IMG/VR virus record: IMGVR_UViG_3300030116_000677 | Span: 1-27,674 of that record | DNA length: 27,674 bases | Reading direction: 5' to 3' (one strand) | DNA from: a virus | Shown: in pieces, positions 1-7,124 of the stretch | Layout: each line of letters begins with the position of its first letter | Position numbering within the stretch: the first letter of the stretch is position 1 | The notes under the pieces: generated by a model | What the model saw: the letters and a program-made list of their open reading frames with translations, nothing else | Databases searched by the model: none | What the model was told of the DNA's origin: nothing | Made by a program: the position numbers and the translations under genes

Positions 1-90
1 AAGCACAATCATAGTTTGTAAACGCTGTGCAGGTGGCAAGGCTCGTAATGGATTAATCTTTGAGTCCATTAATTGTTCATACATATTCAT
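1..90 (-). CDS. Partial hypothetical protein, N-terminal 30 residues
   Basis: The gene begins at an ATG at 88-90 and runs off the left edge of the window. The visible N-terminus reads MNMYEQLMDSKINPLRALPP and continues in frame. An AGGATAA stretch lies just upstream as a plausible ribosome binding site. It follows Hsp20 on the same strand, but a terminator-like hairpin lies between them, so it may be only partly co-transcribed. I do not recognise the family, and too little is visible to assign a function. Confidence 0.55.
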   Translation of the reverse strand, partial: MNMYEQLMDSKINPLRALPPAQRLQTMIVL

Positions 91-100
91 GTGTTATCCT

Positions 101-138
101 CATGTAAAATGGGGGAGCAAACACTACTCACTCCCCCA
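101..138 (-). terminator. Intrinsic terminator after hsp20
   Basis: On the minus strand an 8-bp stem, TGGGGGAG paired with CTCCCCCA (131-138 and 110-117), closes a 13-nt loop and is followed by a TTTT run (106-109). It lies just downstream of the Hsp20 stop codon. The GC-rich stem and short U-run fit a Rho-independent terminator. The U-run is short, so some read-through into the next gene is likely. Confidence 0.7.
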
Positions 139-145
139 AGTTTAG

Positions 146-592
146 TTACAGGCTGTAAACTTTTTCTTTTTTCTCTTCAGGTATTACCTTTTGAAGATTG
201 ATGGTAAGCATCCCATCACTGAAAGAAGCATCATTTACAACCACGTCTTCGGCAAGAATGAAAGATTTTGAGAAGGGTCGTCTCGCTATGCCTTTATGTA
301 CGATCTTCTTATCGTCTTCCTCTTTAAGTTTCTTGCCGCTAATGGTTAGCTTGTCGGACTCTGTTTTAACTTCCAACTCTTCTTTGTTGAATCCAGCAGT
401 GGCTAACTCAATAGTGTACTTCCCATCTCCATCTTTGATTAAGTTGTGCGGCGGATAAGAACCTGCACTTGGGTATGGAACATTGTCAACTATGCGAACC
501 ATTTCATTAAATAGTTTATCATGACCAATCGCCCAGTTAGAAAAATTAGAAAAGAACGGATGGTTACTGTTTAGACTTGCATGTACACTCAT
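146..592 (-). CDS. hsp20: Small heat shock protein, Hsp20/IbpA family
   Basis: This 148-residue protein is the length of IbpA-type small heat shock proteins. A short N-terminal arm (HPFFSNFSNWAIGHDKLFNE) is followed by an alpha-crystallin domain from about residue 50. The domain holds GIARRPFSKSF, then LAEDVVVNDASFSDGMLTINL, and the protein ends with the IPE motif and a charged tail. Such proteins are ATP-independent holdases that keep unfolding proteins soluble. Small heat shock proteins occur in many marine phages, where they are thought to protect virion or host proteins during infection. The ATG at 590-592 follows AAGGAG by seven bases. It is expressed from its own consensus promoter (651-679) and ends at a terminator, so it looks like a separate transcription unit. 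Confidence 0.95.
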   Translation of the reverse strand: MSVHASLNSNHPFFSNFSNWAIGHDKLFNEMVRIVDNVPYPSAGSYPPHNLIKDGDGKYTIELATAGFNKEELEVKTESDKLTISGKKLKEEDDKKIVHKGIARRPFSKSFILAEDVVVNDASFSDGMLTINLQKVIPEEKKEKVYSL

Positions 593-650
593 ATCATTTC
601 TCCTTATAGCAAGTTGATATTACGTGACCCATTATTGGCATCACACATAT

Positions 651-679
651 ATTATACTATGTATTAGTCATTTTGTCAA
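651..679 (-). promoter_or_regulatory. Consensus sigma70-type promoter for hsp20
   Basis: The minus strand reads TTGACA (679-674), a 17-base spacer, then TATAAT (656-651). Both hexamers match the bacterial housekeeping consensus exactly at the optimal spacing. The predicted start lies near 644, leaving a leader of about 50 bases before hsp20. The promoter overlaps the end of the upstream DUF1289 gene. Confidence 0.9.
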
Positions 680-877
680 GGACTTTTTTTCTTTCTCTAG
701 TTTTTCTAGATTTTTTTGTCTAGTTTTTCTACCCCTCTCTGAAATTTCTTCTATAGTTCTTTTACAACATTCGCAAAATGAACTGGTAGGATCAAGCCTA
801 CATTCTTTTTGACACTCCATACTCATTTTCTTTGACTCTTCAGTAGGCCACCAATCACACACCACATGAACCACCAT
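668..877 (-). CDS. DUF1289-like small cysteine-rich protein
   Basis: The protein is 69 residues from the ATG at 875-877. A 52-residue form could start at the ATG at 824-826, and a longer form at 934 is also open. The core reads MECQKECRLDPTSSFCECC followed by KRTIEEISERG. This is the DUF1289 pattern: two Cys, an RLDP turn, C-x-x-C, then RT-x-EI and a basic helix. The four cysteines suggest a zinc or Fe-S site. The biochemical role of the family is not established. The start overlaps the 3' end of the ribonucleotide reductase gene by 23 bases, so the two are probably translationally coupled. Start choice is the weak point; the family call is fairly firm. Confidence 0.75.
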   Translation of the reverse strand: MVVHVVCDWWPTEESKKMSMECQKECRLDPTSSFCECCKRTIEEISERGRKTRQKNLEKLEKEKKSLTK

Positions 878-2540
878 GTCCGGTGATGTCACAGATGTCA
901 TGTGTCTCCAGCCCCTCTTCAAACTCTTCACCAAGCTTCTCTACAGCCTCAGAATATGGCACCGAAGATAGAGGTTGTCCTCCCCTACATCCGTCAGGGT
1001 ACACGGTGAAGCCACGCAACCTGTGAGCATAAGAGGCAAGAGTATTAGTAAACTCATCAACCGTATCTTCATTGTTAAGCTTGCTCCCCCACTTGGGTAG
1101 GTTAATCGTGCTGCTGATAGACATGTCAACATAGTCTTGAACATCTGCTTGGAACTTCATGCGCCTCTTGTAGTCTTCTGCAAGATCAAGAGCAGACTCA
1201 ATCTTGTTAGGATCAATACCATACAGGTCAATGATCTCTTGTGCTGCACTATCCACCACGTACTGATAATGCCAGCGATTACCACCTTTAAGATACCTGC
1301 GCTTGTAGGCGACTGCAAAGATAGGTTCAACACCTGTGGAGGTGCCAGCTAGAATCCCAATAGAACCTGTCGGAGCAATGGCTCTATTAGCGACAGGAGT
1401 ACTACAGTTAAGGGTATCAGCAAAGGTAGTGCTAACGTGGTCACTAACTCCTTTATATACTGACAACCATTTGTGAAGTCCTTCAGTAACTTCATACTTT
1501 TGTCCTCCCTTGATAAGCCATTCATGCATACCCATCAGGCCAAGTCCCAGCCTACGGTTCTTCTCTCTGGTTTGATAAACCTTTTCATATGGCAGCTTGG
1601 CCCTGAGTGTGCCGCATAGCAGAAACTTGGTAGCAAGCTCCACCACATCTGCAAACTCTTTTAGATCGTCAATGCGCCCCATATTAATAGAACCAAGATT
1701 GCACACGTCGCTATCATCTTCAGATGTAACCTCCGTGCAAGCATTACGCAACGTCTCCTTTTCCTTCTCAAAGAAATTGAACGAGAACCCCGGTTCGGCG
1801 GTTGATAAGGCTTGTCTAACATTCTGCTTAAAAGTACTCCCAACATCTCCTGTCTTCCAGTAGTTAAGTAACCATTCAGTATCATAGTTCACGCTGATAT
1901 TTGTCATATCAAGCGGAGCATTAAAATTAAAGTCTTGTTCTTTAACCTGACCAATGGTGAAACCTGTCTCACCTACGGGCATGTCATACCAGTTCTTGCT
2001 AACAAGAAACTTCTCTATGTCAGCATGTTTCCAGTTGAGGCTGGCATAGATGGCAGACCTACGGCTACCACCCTGCATAACACGCCTACCAATCTCATTG
2101 ATCATCTGCATCTTTGGTATAGGGCCAGAGGCAAGACCGCCAGTGCCTTGCAGTATCCTGCCTTCTTCACGATACACAGAGTAGTCAATACCAATACCAC
2201 CACCTGTCATGAGACAGGACTCAGACTTCCAAGAGATGTTAGCCCAATCTTCTCTGGTATCTTCTTCTGCACGTAGCAGGTAACAGTTATTAAAGAACTT
2301 GTTATCACGTCCAGCGTAATAAAGATAACGACCACCGGGAATAAACTTTAGGTCGGTGATCATACGTTTCAGTTCGTCTTTGTCATCTTTCGGTAGGTAG
2401 TCCTGACACACATCGTCTACCAATGTAGAGGCTAGTGCATCCCATGTCTCACACCCATGATGGGCGTACTTGTGTTTAAATATGTCTTCGCTAAACTTGG
2501 AGCGAAACATAGGGTTTTCGTTAGAACGAAATTGTGGCAT
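855..2540 (-). CDS. nrdJ: Class II (adenosylcobalamin-dependent) ribonucleotide reductase
   Basis: This 561-residue enzyme converts ribonucleotides to deoxyribonucleotides for phage DNA synthesis, using a B12-derived radical. Visible signatures include NNCYLL (C86, probable redox cysteine), CLMTGGGIGID near 109-119, and NACTEV at 266-271. The last gives the catalytic N266, C268 (thiyl radical) and E270. C280 in VCNLGS is the probable redox partner, and APTGSIG occurs near 389-395. The tail carries C550 and C559, the pair expected to shuttle electrons to the active site. There is no NrdB-like partner nearby. The compact length fits the monomeric class II type (RTPR-like) rather than class I. 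AAGGGA precedes the start. It sits in a nucleotide-metabolism operon after a DUF3310 gene. Confidence 0.95.
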   Translation of the reverse strand: MPQFRSNENPMFRSKFSEDIFKHKYAHHGCETWDALASTLVDDVCQDYLPKDDKDELKRMITDLKFIPGGRYLYYAGRDNKFFNNCYLLRAEEDTREDWANISWKSESCLMTGGGIGIDYSVYREEGRILQGTGGLASGPIPKMQMINEIGRRVMQGGSRRSAIYASLNWKHADIEKFLVSKNWYDMPVGETGFTIGQVKEQDFNFNAPLDMTNISVNYDTEWLLNYWKTGDVGSTFKQNVRQALSTAEPGFSFNFFEKEKETLRNACTEVTSEDDSDVCNLGSINMGRIDDLKEFADVVELATKFLLCGTLRAKLPYEKVYQTREKNRRLGLGLMGMHEWLIKGGQKYEVTEGLHKWLSVYKGVSDHVSTTFADTLNCSTPVANRAIAPTGSIGILAGTSTGVEPIFAVAYKRRYLKGGNRWHYQYVVDSAAQEIIDLYGIDPNKIESALDLAEDYKRRMKFQADVQDYVDMSISSTINLPKWGSKLNNEDTVDEFTNTLASYAHRLRGFTVYPDGCRGGQPLSSVPYSEAVEKLGEEFEEGLETHDICDITGHGGSCGV

Positions 2541-2555
2541 AGCTTTGTTCCCTTT

Positions 2556-2864
2556 CTAATTGTCGTATTCCATTTCCAATATGAGTTGGGCATAGTGGAT
2601 TGCTTTCTCTATATCCTTTCTCCCCTCTCCCTTAGTACGGTGGCGAGTGATGTATTTTATCACATTACCCTCCAGATAGTCAAGCCCATTGGCGTGAATA
2701 TATTCAACTGGTTGTATTTTACATCCCTTGTAGTGTTCCCCTCCTACTTGTTGTTTTAATGCTCTGTCTTCTTTCATGCGTCTAAGATAGTAATCATAGC
2801 TGCGTTCTCCTTTTGGATAGTTAGCTTCGTCATAGGAAAGAGTTAAGCTTTCTTCTGATTTCAT
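2556..2864 (-). CDS. DUF3310 protein (SaV-like, putative nucleotide metabolism)
   Basis: The protein has 102 residues. From about residue 39 it shows the DUF3310 pattern: QVGGEHYKGCKIQPVEYI, then a GLDYLEGNVIKYITRH stretch, then a helix KDIEKAIHYAQLILE. This family is common in phages, and its members have been annotated as nucleotide-kinase-like, but I cannot confirm an activity. The ATG at 2862-2864 is supported by GGAG about eight bases upstream, although it overlaps the preceding gene by 35 bases. The N-terminal 38 residues are charged and not conserved in the family pattern I know. It lies directly upstream of the ribonucleotide reductase gene, which fits a nucleotide-supply role. Confidence 0.85.
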   Translation of the reverse strand: MKSEESLTLSYDEANYPKGERSYDYYLRRMKEDRALKQQVGGEHYKGCKIQPVEYIHANGLDYLEGNVIKYITRHRTKGEGRKDIEKAIHYAQLILEMEYDN

Positions 2865-3150
2865 TTACGTTCTCCGATGTTACAGCTTTAATTGCAAAGT
2901 TTCTAACTGTATCTGGTTCTAGTCCAGCCAGATGACAGGTGCTTTCAAAGTTCTCACACGTTACACCAACAGAGGCAAACACCCATGCTGATGCCTGATC
3001 TCTTTGAAGAGCAGTCTCATTAGTTTCATTATCCTCTTTTGGTTTGCTCATGTCTAATAGAGCTTGAAGTATAATAGCTAGATTAAGAGTTCTGTCTGGG
3101 TCTTTTTGAGTTAGATCATACAGACTATCAAAGTCAAGTATATCACTCAT
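2830..3150 (-). CDS. Conserved phage protein of unknown function
   Basis: This 106-residue protein starts at the ATG at 3148-3150, with AGGAG eight bases upstream; a start further upstream would extend deep into the previous gene. It is acidic at the N-terminus (SDILDFDSLYDL). A helical middle is followed by a well-structured C-terminal half containing RDQASAWVFASVGVTCENFE and HLAGLEPDTVRNFA. That C-terminal pattern looks like a small helical DNA- or protein-binding fold, but I do not recognise a named family. It overlaps the GIY-YIG gene by eight bases at its start and DUF3310 at its end, so it belongs to the same operon. Confidence 0.75.
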   Translation of the reverse strand: MSDILDFDSLYDLTQKDPDRTLNLAIILQALLDMSKPKEDNETNETALQRDQASAWVFASVGVTCENFESTCHLAGLEPDTVRNFAIKAVTSENVNEIRRKLNSFL

Positions 3151-3538
3151 CTTCAAACTCCTGAACAGGACGATAAAATTTCCCGCCCACATAGTTATTG
3201 TAGTAGGCGGGTTCATCCGTTCCTTCTAGCTTTGATGTAAGAACTTTATATATCATTTGAAAATAACATTCATAGTAACGAAGGCTCCTCTTATTTTTGT
3301 ACTCACCCATAACCTGAAACCTGAAATGTTTCTTACCAAGTTTCTTAATATCTTCATTAAGATATTTACTAGAGCCTGTATATGTACGCCAGTTAGATTC
3401 TACCTTCTTACCTTTGCGTGTTATATAATATTGTTTACAACCAATATAGGCTTTCTTAGTTTTTTTGTTGGTTATCCTATAAACAAATCCAAAGTTATTC
3501 TTTTTGTCAAACTCTTTATGATACTCCCAATGCGTCAC
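3143..3538 (-). CDS. GIY-YIG family endonuclease
   Basis: The protein has 131 residues. The N-terminal motif GFVYRITNKKTKKAYIG (about residues 17-33) is the GIY...YIG pair. It is followed by WRTYTGSSKYL, a region ending FRFQVMGEY, and YYECYFQ, whose Glu is the likely metal ligand. The domain fills most of the protein, and no separate DNA-binding domain is visible. It resembles T4 Seg-type free-standing homing enzymes or a phage repair/recombination nuclease. The start is GTG (536-538 of kilobase 3), giving a GTGA overlap with the exonuclease stop codon. Tight overlap on both sides argues that it is a resident operon gene rather than a recent homing insertion. Confidence 0.8.
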   Translation of the reverse strand: MTHWEYHKEFDKKNNFGFVYRITNKKTKKAYIGCKQYYITRKGKKVESNWRTYTGSSKYLNEDIKKLGKKHFRFQVMGEYKNKRSLRYYECYFQMIYKVLTSKLEGTDEPAYYNNYVGGKFYRPVQEFEDE

Positions 3539-4395
3539 CAGTTAGTCACTTCTCCTACTTCAGGTTCTTTAGCCACGTTGGTAAGATACCTACGACCATG
3601 TGCGTACTTGAACACACGAATACCTTTACCTTGATTAGCATCCGACCAACAGTCTCTCTTGTAGCCACAATAAACACAACTAACAGGAAGCTTACGGTTG
3701 CCAGACCTACCATCAGGTATATCGGAGTAGCACCTATCAGGCACAGTGTCCTGTGAAACCAATCCTTTAAGGTGAGAGATTCGCTGCTTCGCATTTATCA
3801 TATCCATCTGATGTAATTTGGTAAGGCATATCTCTCCTGTTGATTTATTAATAGCAAGAAACGCTGCTTGGTCTATACCATTAGCTTCAGCATAGGCAGA
3901 TATCTGTGCAACATAACCAAAAGGATCATCCTCTGCTAACTTATTATGTTTGAATTTGTCGAAGCCAACACCACTAGCAGACTTACAATCCACAACGACG
4001 CCATCAATAATACAATCCTGATGTCCGGTAACACCTTCTACCTCCACTTCTTTCTGTTGGTCTTTTACTTCATGTCCTGAGATGGTGGAACACAGGAGCA
4101 AAAGCTCTTCAAGAATATAACCATATAAAAACTTGATACGTGTGGCTGGCGTTAAGTCAGCCTGATCAAGCGGCTTGTTGACATCATACCAGATGCGACG
4201 GTCTGGCTTGCCAATGGCAGAGAGCCTGAGATTACCACGATCTTTGGGTGTGTCATATAAGAAATCTTTTATGTGAACCTTCAGCATTTCACCAAAGGTA
4301 TCTATGTGTTTGTCTACCTCACTCTCGTCCATGTCTATAGGATCAAGTGTAAATAAACTATATATATCTTCAACGAGAGTGTCTATTGTTTTCAT
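3535..4395 (-). CDS. PD-(D/E)XK exonuclease, Cas4/RecB-like with probable Fe-S cluster
   Basis: This 286-residue protein has the RecB/Cas4-type nuclease core. E97 lies in ILEELLLLC. GHQDCIIDG (about 124-132) supplies the first acidic residue, VDCKSAS (D136, K138) the D-x-K element, and YVAQISAYAEA the conserved Gln helix. The C-terminus has C-x2-C-x5-C (SCVYCGYKRDC). Together with C102 before the core this matches the four-cysteine 4Fe-4S arrangement of Cas4 and AddB. The likely role is 5'-3' end resection for recombination, or host DNA breakdown, like T7 gp6 in function but not in family. No CRISPR genes are present. No ribosome binding site is visible because the gene starts right after the U-run of a terminator. 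Confidence 0.85.
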   Translation of the reverse strand: MKTIDTLVEDIYSLFTLDPIDMDESEVDKHIDTFGEMLKVHIKDFLYDTPKDRGNLRLSAIGKPDRRIWYDVNKPLDQADLTPATRIKFLYGYILEELLLLCSTISGHEVKDQQKEVEVEGVTGHQDCIIDGVVVDCKSASGVGFDKFKHNKLAEDDPFGYVAQISAYAEANGIDQAAFLAINKSTGEICLTKLHQMDMINAKQRISHLKGLVSQDTVPDRCYSDIPDGRSGNRKLPVSCVYCGYKRDCWSDANQGKGIRVFKYAHGRRYLTNVAKEPEVGEVTNW

Positions 4396-4396
4396 A

Positions 4397-4442
4397 ATAA
4401 AAAGAGGAGGAGAGCAAGGACCAAAACTCTCCCCCTCCTCCT
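4397..4442 (-). terminator. Terminator between ssb and exonuclease
   Basis: On the minus strand a purine-rich arm (GAGGAGGGGGAGAG) pairs, with a small bulge, with CTCTCCTCCTC and is followed by TTTTTATT (4404-4397). This lies between the SSB stop codon and the exonuclease start. Partial read-through would set the ratio of abundant SSB to scarce nuclease. Confidence 0.7.
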
Positions 4443-4453
4443 TTCTATGCTAG

Positions 4454-4912
4454 TTAAAAGGGAACTGCTTCAGAGTTCTGGACATATCCACCATCAACGG
4501 GTGCAAAGTCCTCCCTGCTGTCACTGTACTCAATAAAGTCTACGATCTGAACTGCTGCAAGGTCAGCAGAGATGCCAGACTTACCAGCATAATTCCATTC
4601 GTAAGGAATAGCCTTTACATTTACTTTACTACCGTTGGCTACCAGCTTACCACTCCACAGATTATTCTGTGAATCTTTTACAATAGGTGCTGCACGTTGC
4701 GTACCATCCTTACGCATAACCTTGCGCTTGATAGTTACAAAGTCTCCACGATCATCACCCTTGTTGGCGATGGGCAGACCAGAGCTTTCAATGACTGAGC
4801 GATTGTCATCGTCCACTTCTACCTGAATGCTCCACACCGGATCAAACTTAGTATTAGGCTCCGTAATGGAAGCATAGTGGCACTTACCAGTAATGTAAAT
4901 AGGATCGTTCAT
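4454..4912 (-). CDS. ssb: Single-stranded DNA-binding protein (DUF2815/Enc34-like)
   Basis: The protein has 152 residues from the ATG at 4910-4912, which has AAAGGAG upstream; a longer open frame extends into the promoter and is not used. It begins IYITGKCHYASITEPNTKFD, has a basic stretch KRKVMRKDGT, then LWSGKLVANGSKVNVKAI and an AAVQIVDFIEY strand, consistent with an OB fold. The C-terminus is acidic and ends EAVPF. This is the kind of aromatic-tipped acidic tail that in T7 gp2.5 contacts the polymerase and helicase. It should coat single-stranded DNA at the fork. It has its own promoter, a folded leader and a downstream terminator, as expected for a highly expressed and possibly self-regulated gene. 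The exact family name is less sure than the function. Confidence 0.85.
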   Translation of the reverse strand: MNDPIYITGKCHYASITEPNTKFDPVWSIQVEVDDDNRSVIESSGLPIANKGDDRGDFVTIKRKVMRKDGTQRAAPIVKDSQNNLWSGKLVANGSKVNVKAIPYEWNYAGKSGISADLAAVQIVDFIEYSDSREDFAPVDGGYVQNSEAVPF

Positions 4913-4934
4913 TTCTTTCTCCTTTAAAAATACC

Positions 4935-4973
4935 GCACCATTGCGGCCATGAATGGGGATCATTCCCCGGTGC
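4935..4973 (-). promoter_or_regulatory. Structured leader of the ssb mRNA
   Basis: Within the roughly 80-base ssb leader, an outer stem GCACC/GGTGC (4969-4973 with 4935-4939) sits directly against an inner hairpin GGGGA-ATGA-TCCCC (minus strand; 4964-4968 with 4955-4959). A 15-base single strand completes the fold. The two stems could stack coaxially. This is a candidate site for translational self-control, as known for T4 gp32. Confidence 0.5.
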
Positions 4974-4998
4974 TGTCTACTACAAAACAACAGCATAT

Positions 4999-5027
4999 AT
5001 TATACCACATGAATCTGCGGAAGTCAA
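4999..5027 (-). promoter_or_regulatory. Sigma70-type promoter for ssb
   Basis: The minus strand reads TTGACT (5027-5022), a 17-base spacer and TATAAT (5004-4999). This is an 11-of-12 match to consensus at the optimal spacing. It lies immediately after the DNA polymerase stop codon and drives the ssb gene. Confidence 0.88.
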
Positions 5028-5032
5028 CTACT

Positions 5033-6664
5033 TTAGTGTGTTTCTGCCCAATTATTTCCAACTTTATGATCAGAATCTAAATCACATCTAAAACTAAACT
5101 CTCTTTGTGTCTGGTACATAGCCTCTTTTGTTATCTTAGTGAACCTATTTATGTCTGGTTTTGCTACTTCAAACTGATATTCATCGTGTACAGACGCCAC
5201 TAGTTTTGCATCTAGGCCAGACTTCCTTACTCGTTTATCTATCTCTACAAGCCACTGTTTACAGACAATAGCACCAGCACCTTGAAGTAAAGTATTTAAG
5301 GCTGCATGTTCTGACCTAATCATAAGACGCCTACCATCAAGACCTTTAATACTACCATTCTGTGCTGCTTCTTGCACATTAGATCGTAGTGTGCGTAGTG
5401 CTGGCATGTTAGAAAGAAACTTGGATATTAGCTTCTGTCCCTTGCCGGGACCGCCGCCCACTATTTTACCAATCTTTGCTGGACCTGCACCATAGAGAAA
5501 AGCATAGATAAAAGTCTTTGCCTGATCTCTGTTAGAAAGACCCGCAGCATGTTGATTGGCCGTGTGAACGTCACCTGTGAGAACCTCGTTAGTAAAGTCT
5601 GCATCCTTCATATAATGTGCAAGACATCTAAGTTCAAGTCCACTGGCATCTGTACCAACAAGCTGGTGTGTTTGAGCGTTAGAGACAGTCCATAGTTCTC
5701 TACACTCTTTACCATATGGACTATATACAGCGGGAACCTGTGCCATATTGGGGCTGTGGTGTGCCATGCGTCCTGTGATAGTCTTGAGCGTTAACACTCT
5801 GCCACGAACACGCATGTCCTCTCCGCACTCTTTGATCCATGCCTTGAGAAGTCCTGTTCTTTTCTGTAGAAGAAAATACCTGCTAAACATCTGTGCCTCT
5901 GGCATTTTAATCTTGGATAGGACATCTTCGTTAACAATGACATTGCCTTTATCTGTTAGTTTAGTTGGCTCCCAACCACGCTCCATCAAACGATCAGCTA
6001 TCTGTTTACGACTAGCAATATTAAAAGGTATCTTCTTAGTCTTTGTTTTTAGCTCTACAATCGTAGGCTCAAACTCCTCCTCCGCATGTCGCTCAAGTTC
6101 ATGTTGTTCATCTTCAAGTTTAGCAAGTAATAACTGTGCTTTCATTAGGTCAAAAGCAAAACCATTCTTCTGTTGCTTATCAAGTATGATACGAATATCA
6201 CGCTCAAGATCGTAACACTGATTAGAAAACTTTTTCTTTTCTAGTTCTAAGTTTTGTGCAAGCTTACGTGTTAACTCTACATCACGCTGACAGTACTCCA
6301 GCATAAGAGGAGAGAACTCACTGAAGTCGTGGAAGTCAAGCTTCGCAAAGCCAAGCCTTTCGCCCCATGACTCCAGTGAGTGACCACCCTCCCGCACCGG
6401 ATTAAATAACTGCGACTCAAGCAGTGTGTCTCTCACTTGTATTGGTGAGATAGACGAGCCAGTGAATTTGTTTAGCAGGGGTGCATCAAAGCTAATACCA
6501 TTGTGCATAATAAACTGGTCAATCTTTTTAGACCATTCGCCAAACTCTTTACACTCATCACCTACCCATTTACGTATCTCACCTGTCTCGTAATGTTGTG
6601 CTACTATACAGTATATTCTCTTTGCATTAATAGCATCAGTCTCTATGTCCACTACTGCTTTCAT
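5033..6664 (-). CDS. Family A DNA polymerase with 3'-5' exonuclease domain
   Basis: This 543-residue replicative polymerase has a proofreading domain with Exo I (D6, E8 in DIETD), Exo II (N55, D60 in HNGISFD) and Exo III (Y124, D128 in YCQRD). The polymerase domain has motif A (D339 in GTDASGLELR), motif B/O-helix (R379, K383, Y387, Y391 in RDQAKTFIYAFLYG) and motif C (H493, D494 in VHDEY). Tyr387 aligns with E. coli Pol I Phe762, as in T7. It is about 160 residues shorter than T7 gp5, leaving little room for a thioredoxin-binding loop. There is no 5'-3' exonuclease domain. The start overlaps the upstream nuclease gene by 29 bases and lacks a strong ribosome binding site, suggesting coupling. 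Confidence 0.97.
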   Translation of the reverse strand: MKAVVDIETDAINAKRIYCIVAQHYETGEIRKWVGDECKEFGEWSKKIDQFIMHNGISFDAPLLNKFTGSSISPIQVRDTLLESQLFNPVREGGHSLESWGERLGFAKLDFHDFSEFSPLMLEYCQRDVELTRKLAQNLELEKKKFSNQCYDLERDIRIILDKQQKNGFAFDLMKAQLLLAKLEDEQHELERHAEEEFEPTIVELKTKTKKIPFNIASRKQIADRLMERGWEPTKLTDKGNVIVNEDVLSKIKMPEAQMFSRYFLLQKRTGLLKAWIKECGEDMRVRGRVLTLKTITGRMAHHSPNMAQVPAVYSPYGKECRELWTVSNAQTHQLVGTDASGLELRCLAHYMKDADFTNEVLTGDVHTANQHAAGLSNRDQAKTFIYAFLYGAGPAKIGKIVGGGPGKGQKLISKFLSNMPALRTLRSNVQEAAQNGSIKGLDGRRLMIRSEHAALNTLLQGAGAIVCKQWLVEIDKRVRKSGLDAKLVASVHDEYQFEVAKPDINRFTKITKEAMYQTQREFSFRCDLDSDHKVGNNWAETH

Positions 6665-7124
6665 TTTTCATATCCACTAGGTATGCGTCTGCGATTGGTA
6701 TGTGAAAGAATTTTTCACCCTTTCTGATATTACGATTAGAAACTTCTTTAACCTCGCAGTCTAGAAGTGTATGACCGTCAACATGCCAAGCCTTTGTGCA
6801 GTCATGATTGAAGACCACGAAAGTAAGTATGTCATTATAACACTCACTCTTCCACTTGTCAAGAAGTCTTTGCTTACGATATGGAATACGTAGTTCTTTC
6901 CAACTGTCGGGCCACTCGTCAGTTTTCCAAGAGTACTTTACCTCTACCTCCCATAAAAGTCTGGGGTGACCCTCCGGCCCTCCTGTGCAAACAATGTCGA
7001 AGTAAGTGGTTTCGTTTGTATCAATATTGCTGTGATCATTCTTCAACCATGTAACCATAGCATCTTTAGCAGCTTTGTCAGCCATATCATACAATGCTTT
7101 ATCAAAGCTTTTCTTAACTGTCAT
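6636..7124 (-). CDS. Probable PD-(D/E)XK-type nuclease
   Basis: This 162-residue protein lies between primase-helicase and polymerase. FDIVCTGG (about residues 42-49) followed by LLWEVEVKYSW (about 57-67) gives a D...E-x-K arrangement typical of small PD-(D/E)XK nucleases. Later strands read LTFVVFNHD and AWHVDGHTLL. The position, next to the polymerase, is where T7-like phages often carry an endonuclease or Holliday junction enzyme. The nuclease call rests on the spacing of three residues, so it is moderate. Genes on both sides overlap it (29 bases downstream, 11 upstream). Confidence 0.65.
   Translation of the reverse strand: MTVKKSFDKALYDMADKAAKDAMVTWLKNDHSNIDTNETTYFDIVCTGGPEGHPRLLWEVEVKYSWKTDEWPDSWKELRIPYRKQRLLDKWKSECYNDILTFVVFNHDCTKAWHVDGHTLLDCEVKEVSNRNIRKGEKFFHIPIADAYLVDMKNESSSGHRD

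Noticed and set aside
1935-2276. Plus-strand frame within the ribonucleotide reductase gene
   Set aside because: The reductase frame on the other strand is certain from its motifs, and the antisense frame has no family features.
3143-3538. A recent homing-endonuclease insertion
   Set aside because: The gene overlaps both neighbours by a few bases and interrupts nothing, so it looks like a stable operon member.
3257-3634. A 125-residue plus-strand frame
   Set aside because: It is antisense to the GIY-YIG and exonuclease genes, with a composition typical of a mirror frame and no binding site.
3535-4395. A CRISPR-Cas locus, suggested by the Cas4-like nuclease
   Set aside because: No repeat-spacer array and no other cas gene is visible; the gene sits among replication genes.
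4913-4996. A 28-residue N-terminal extension of SSB
   Set aside because: It would start within the promoter -10 box and be translated through the leader hairpins; the ATG at 4910-4912 has a strong binding site.
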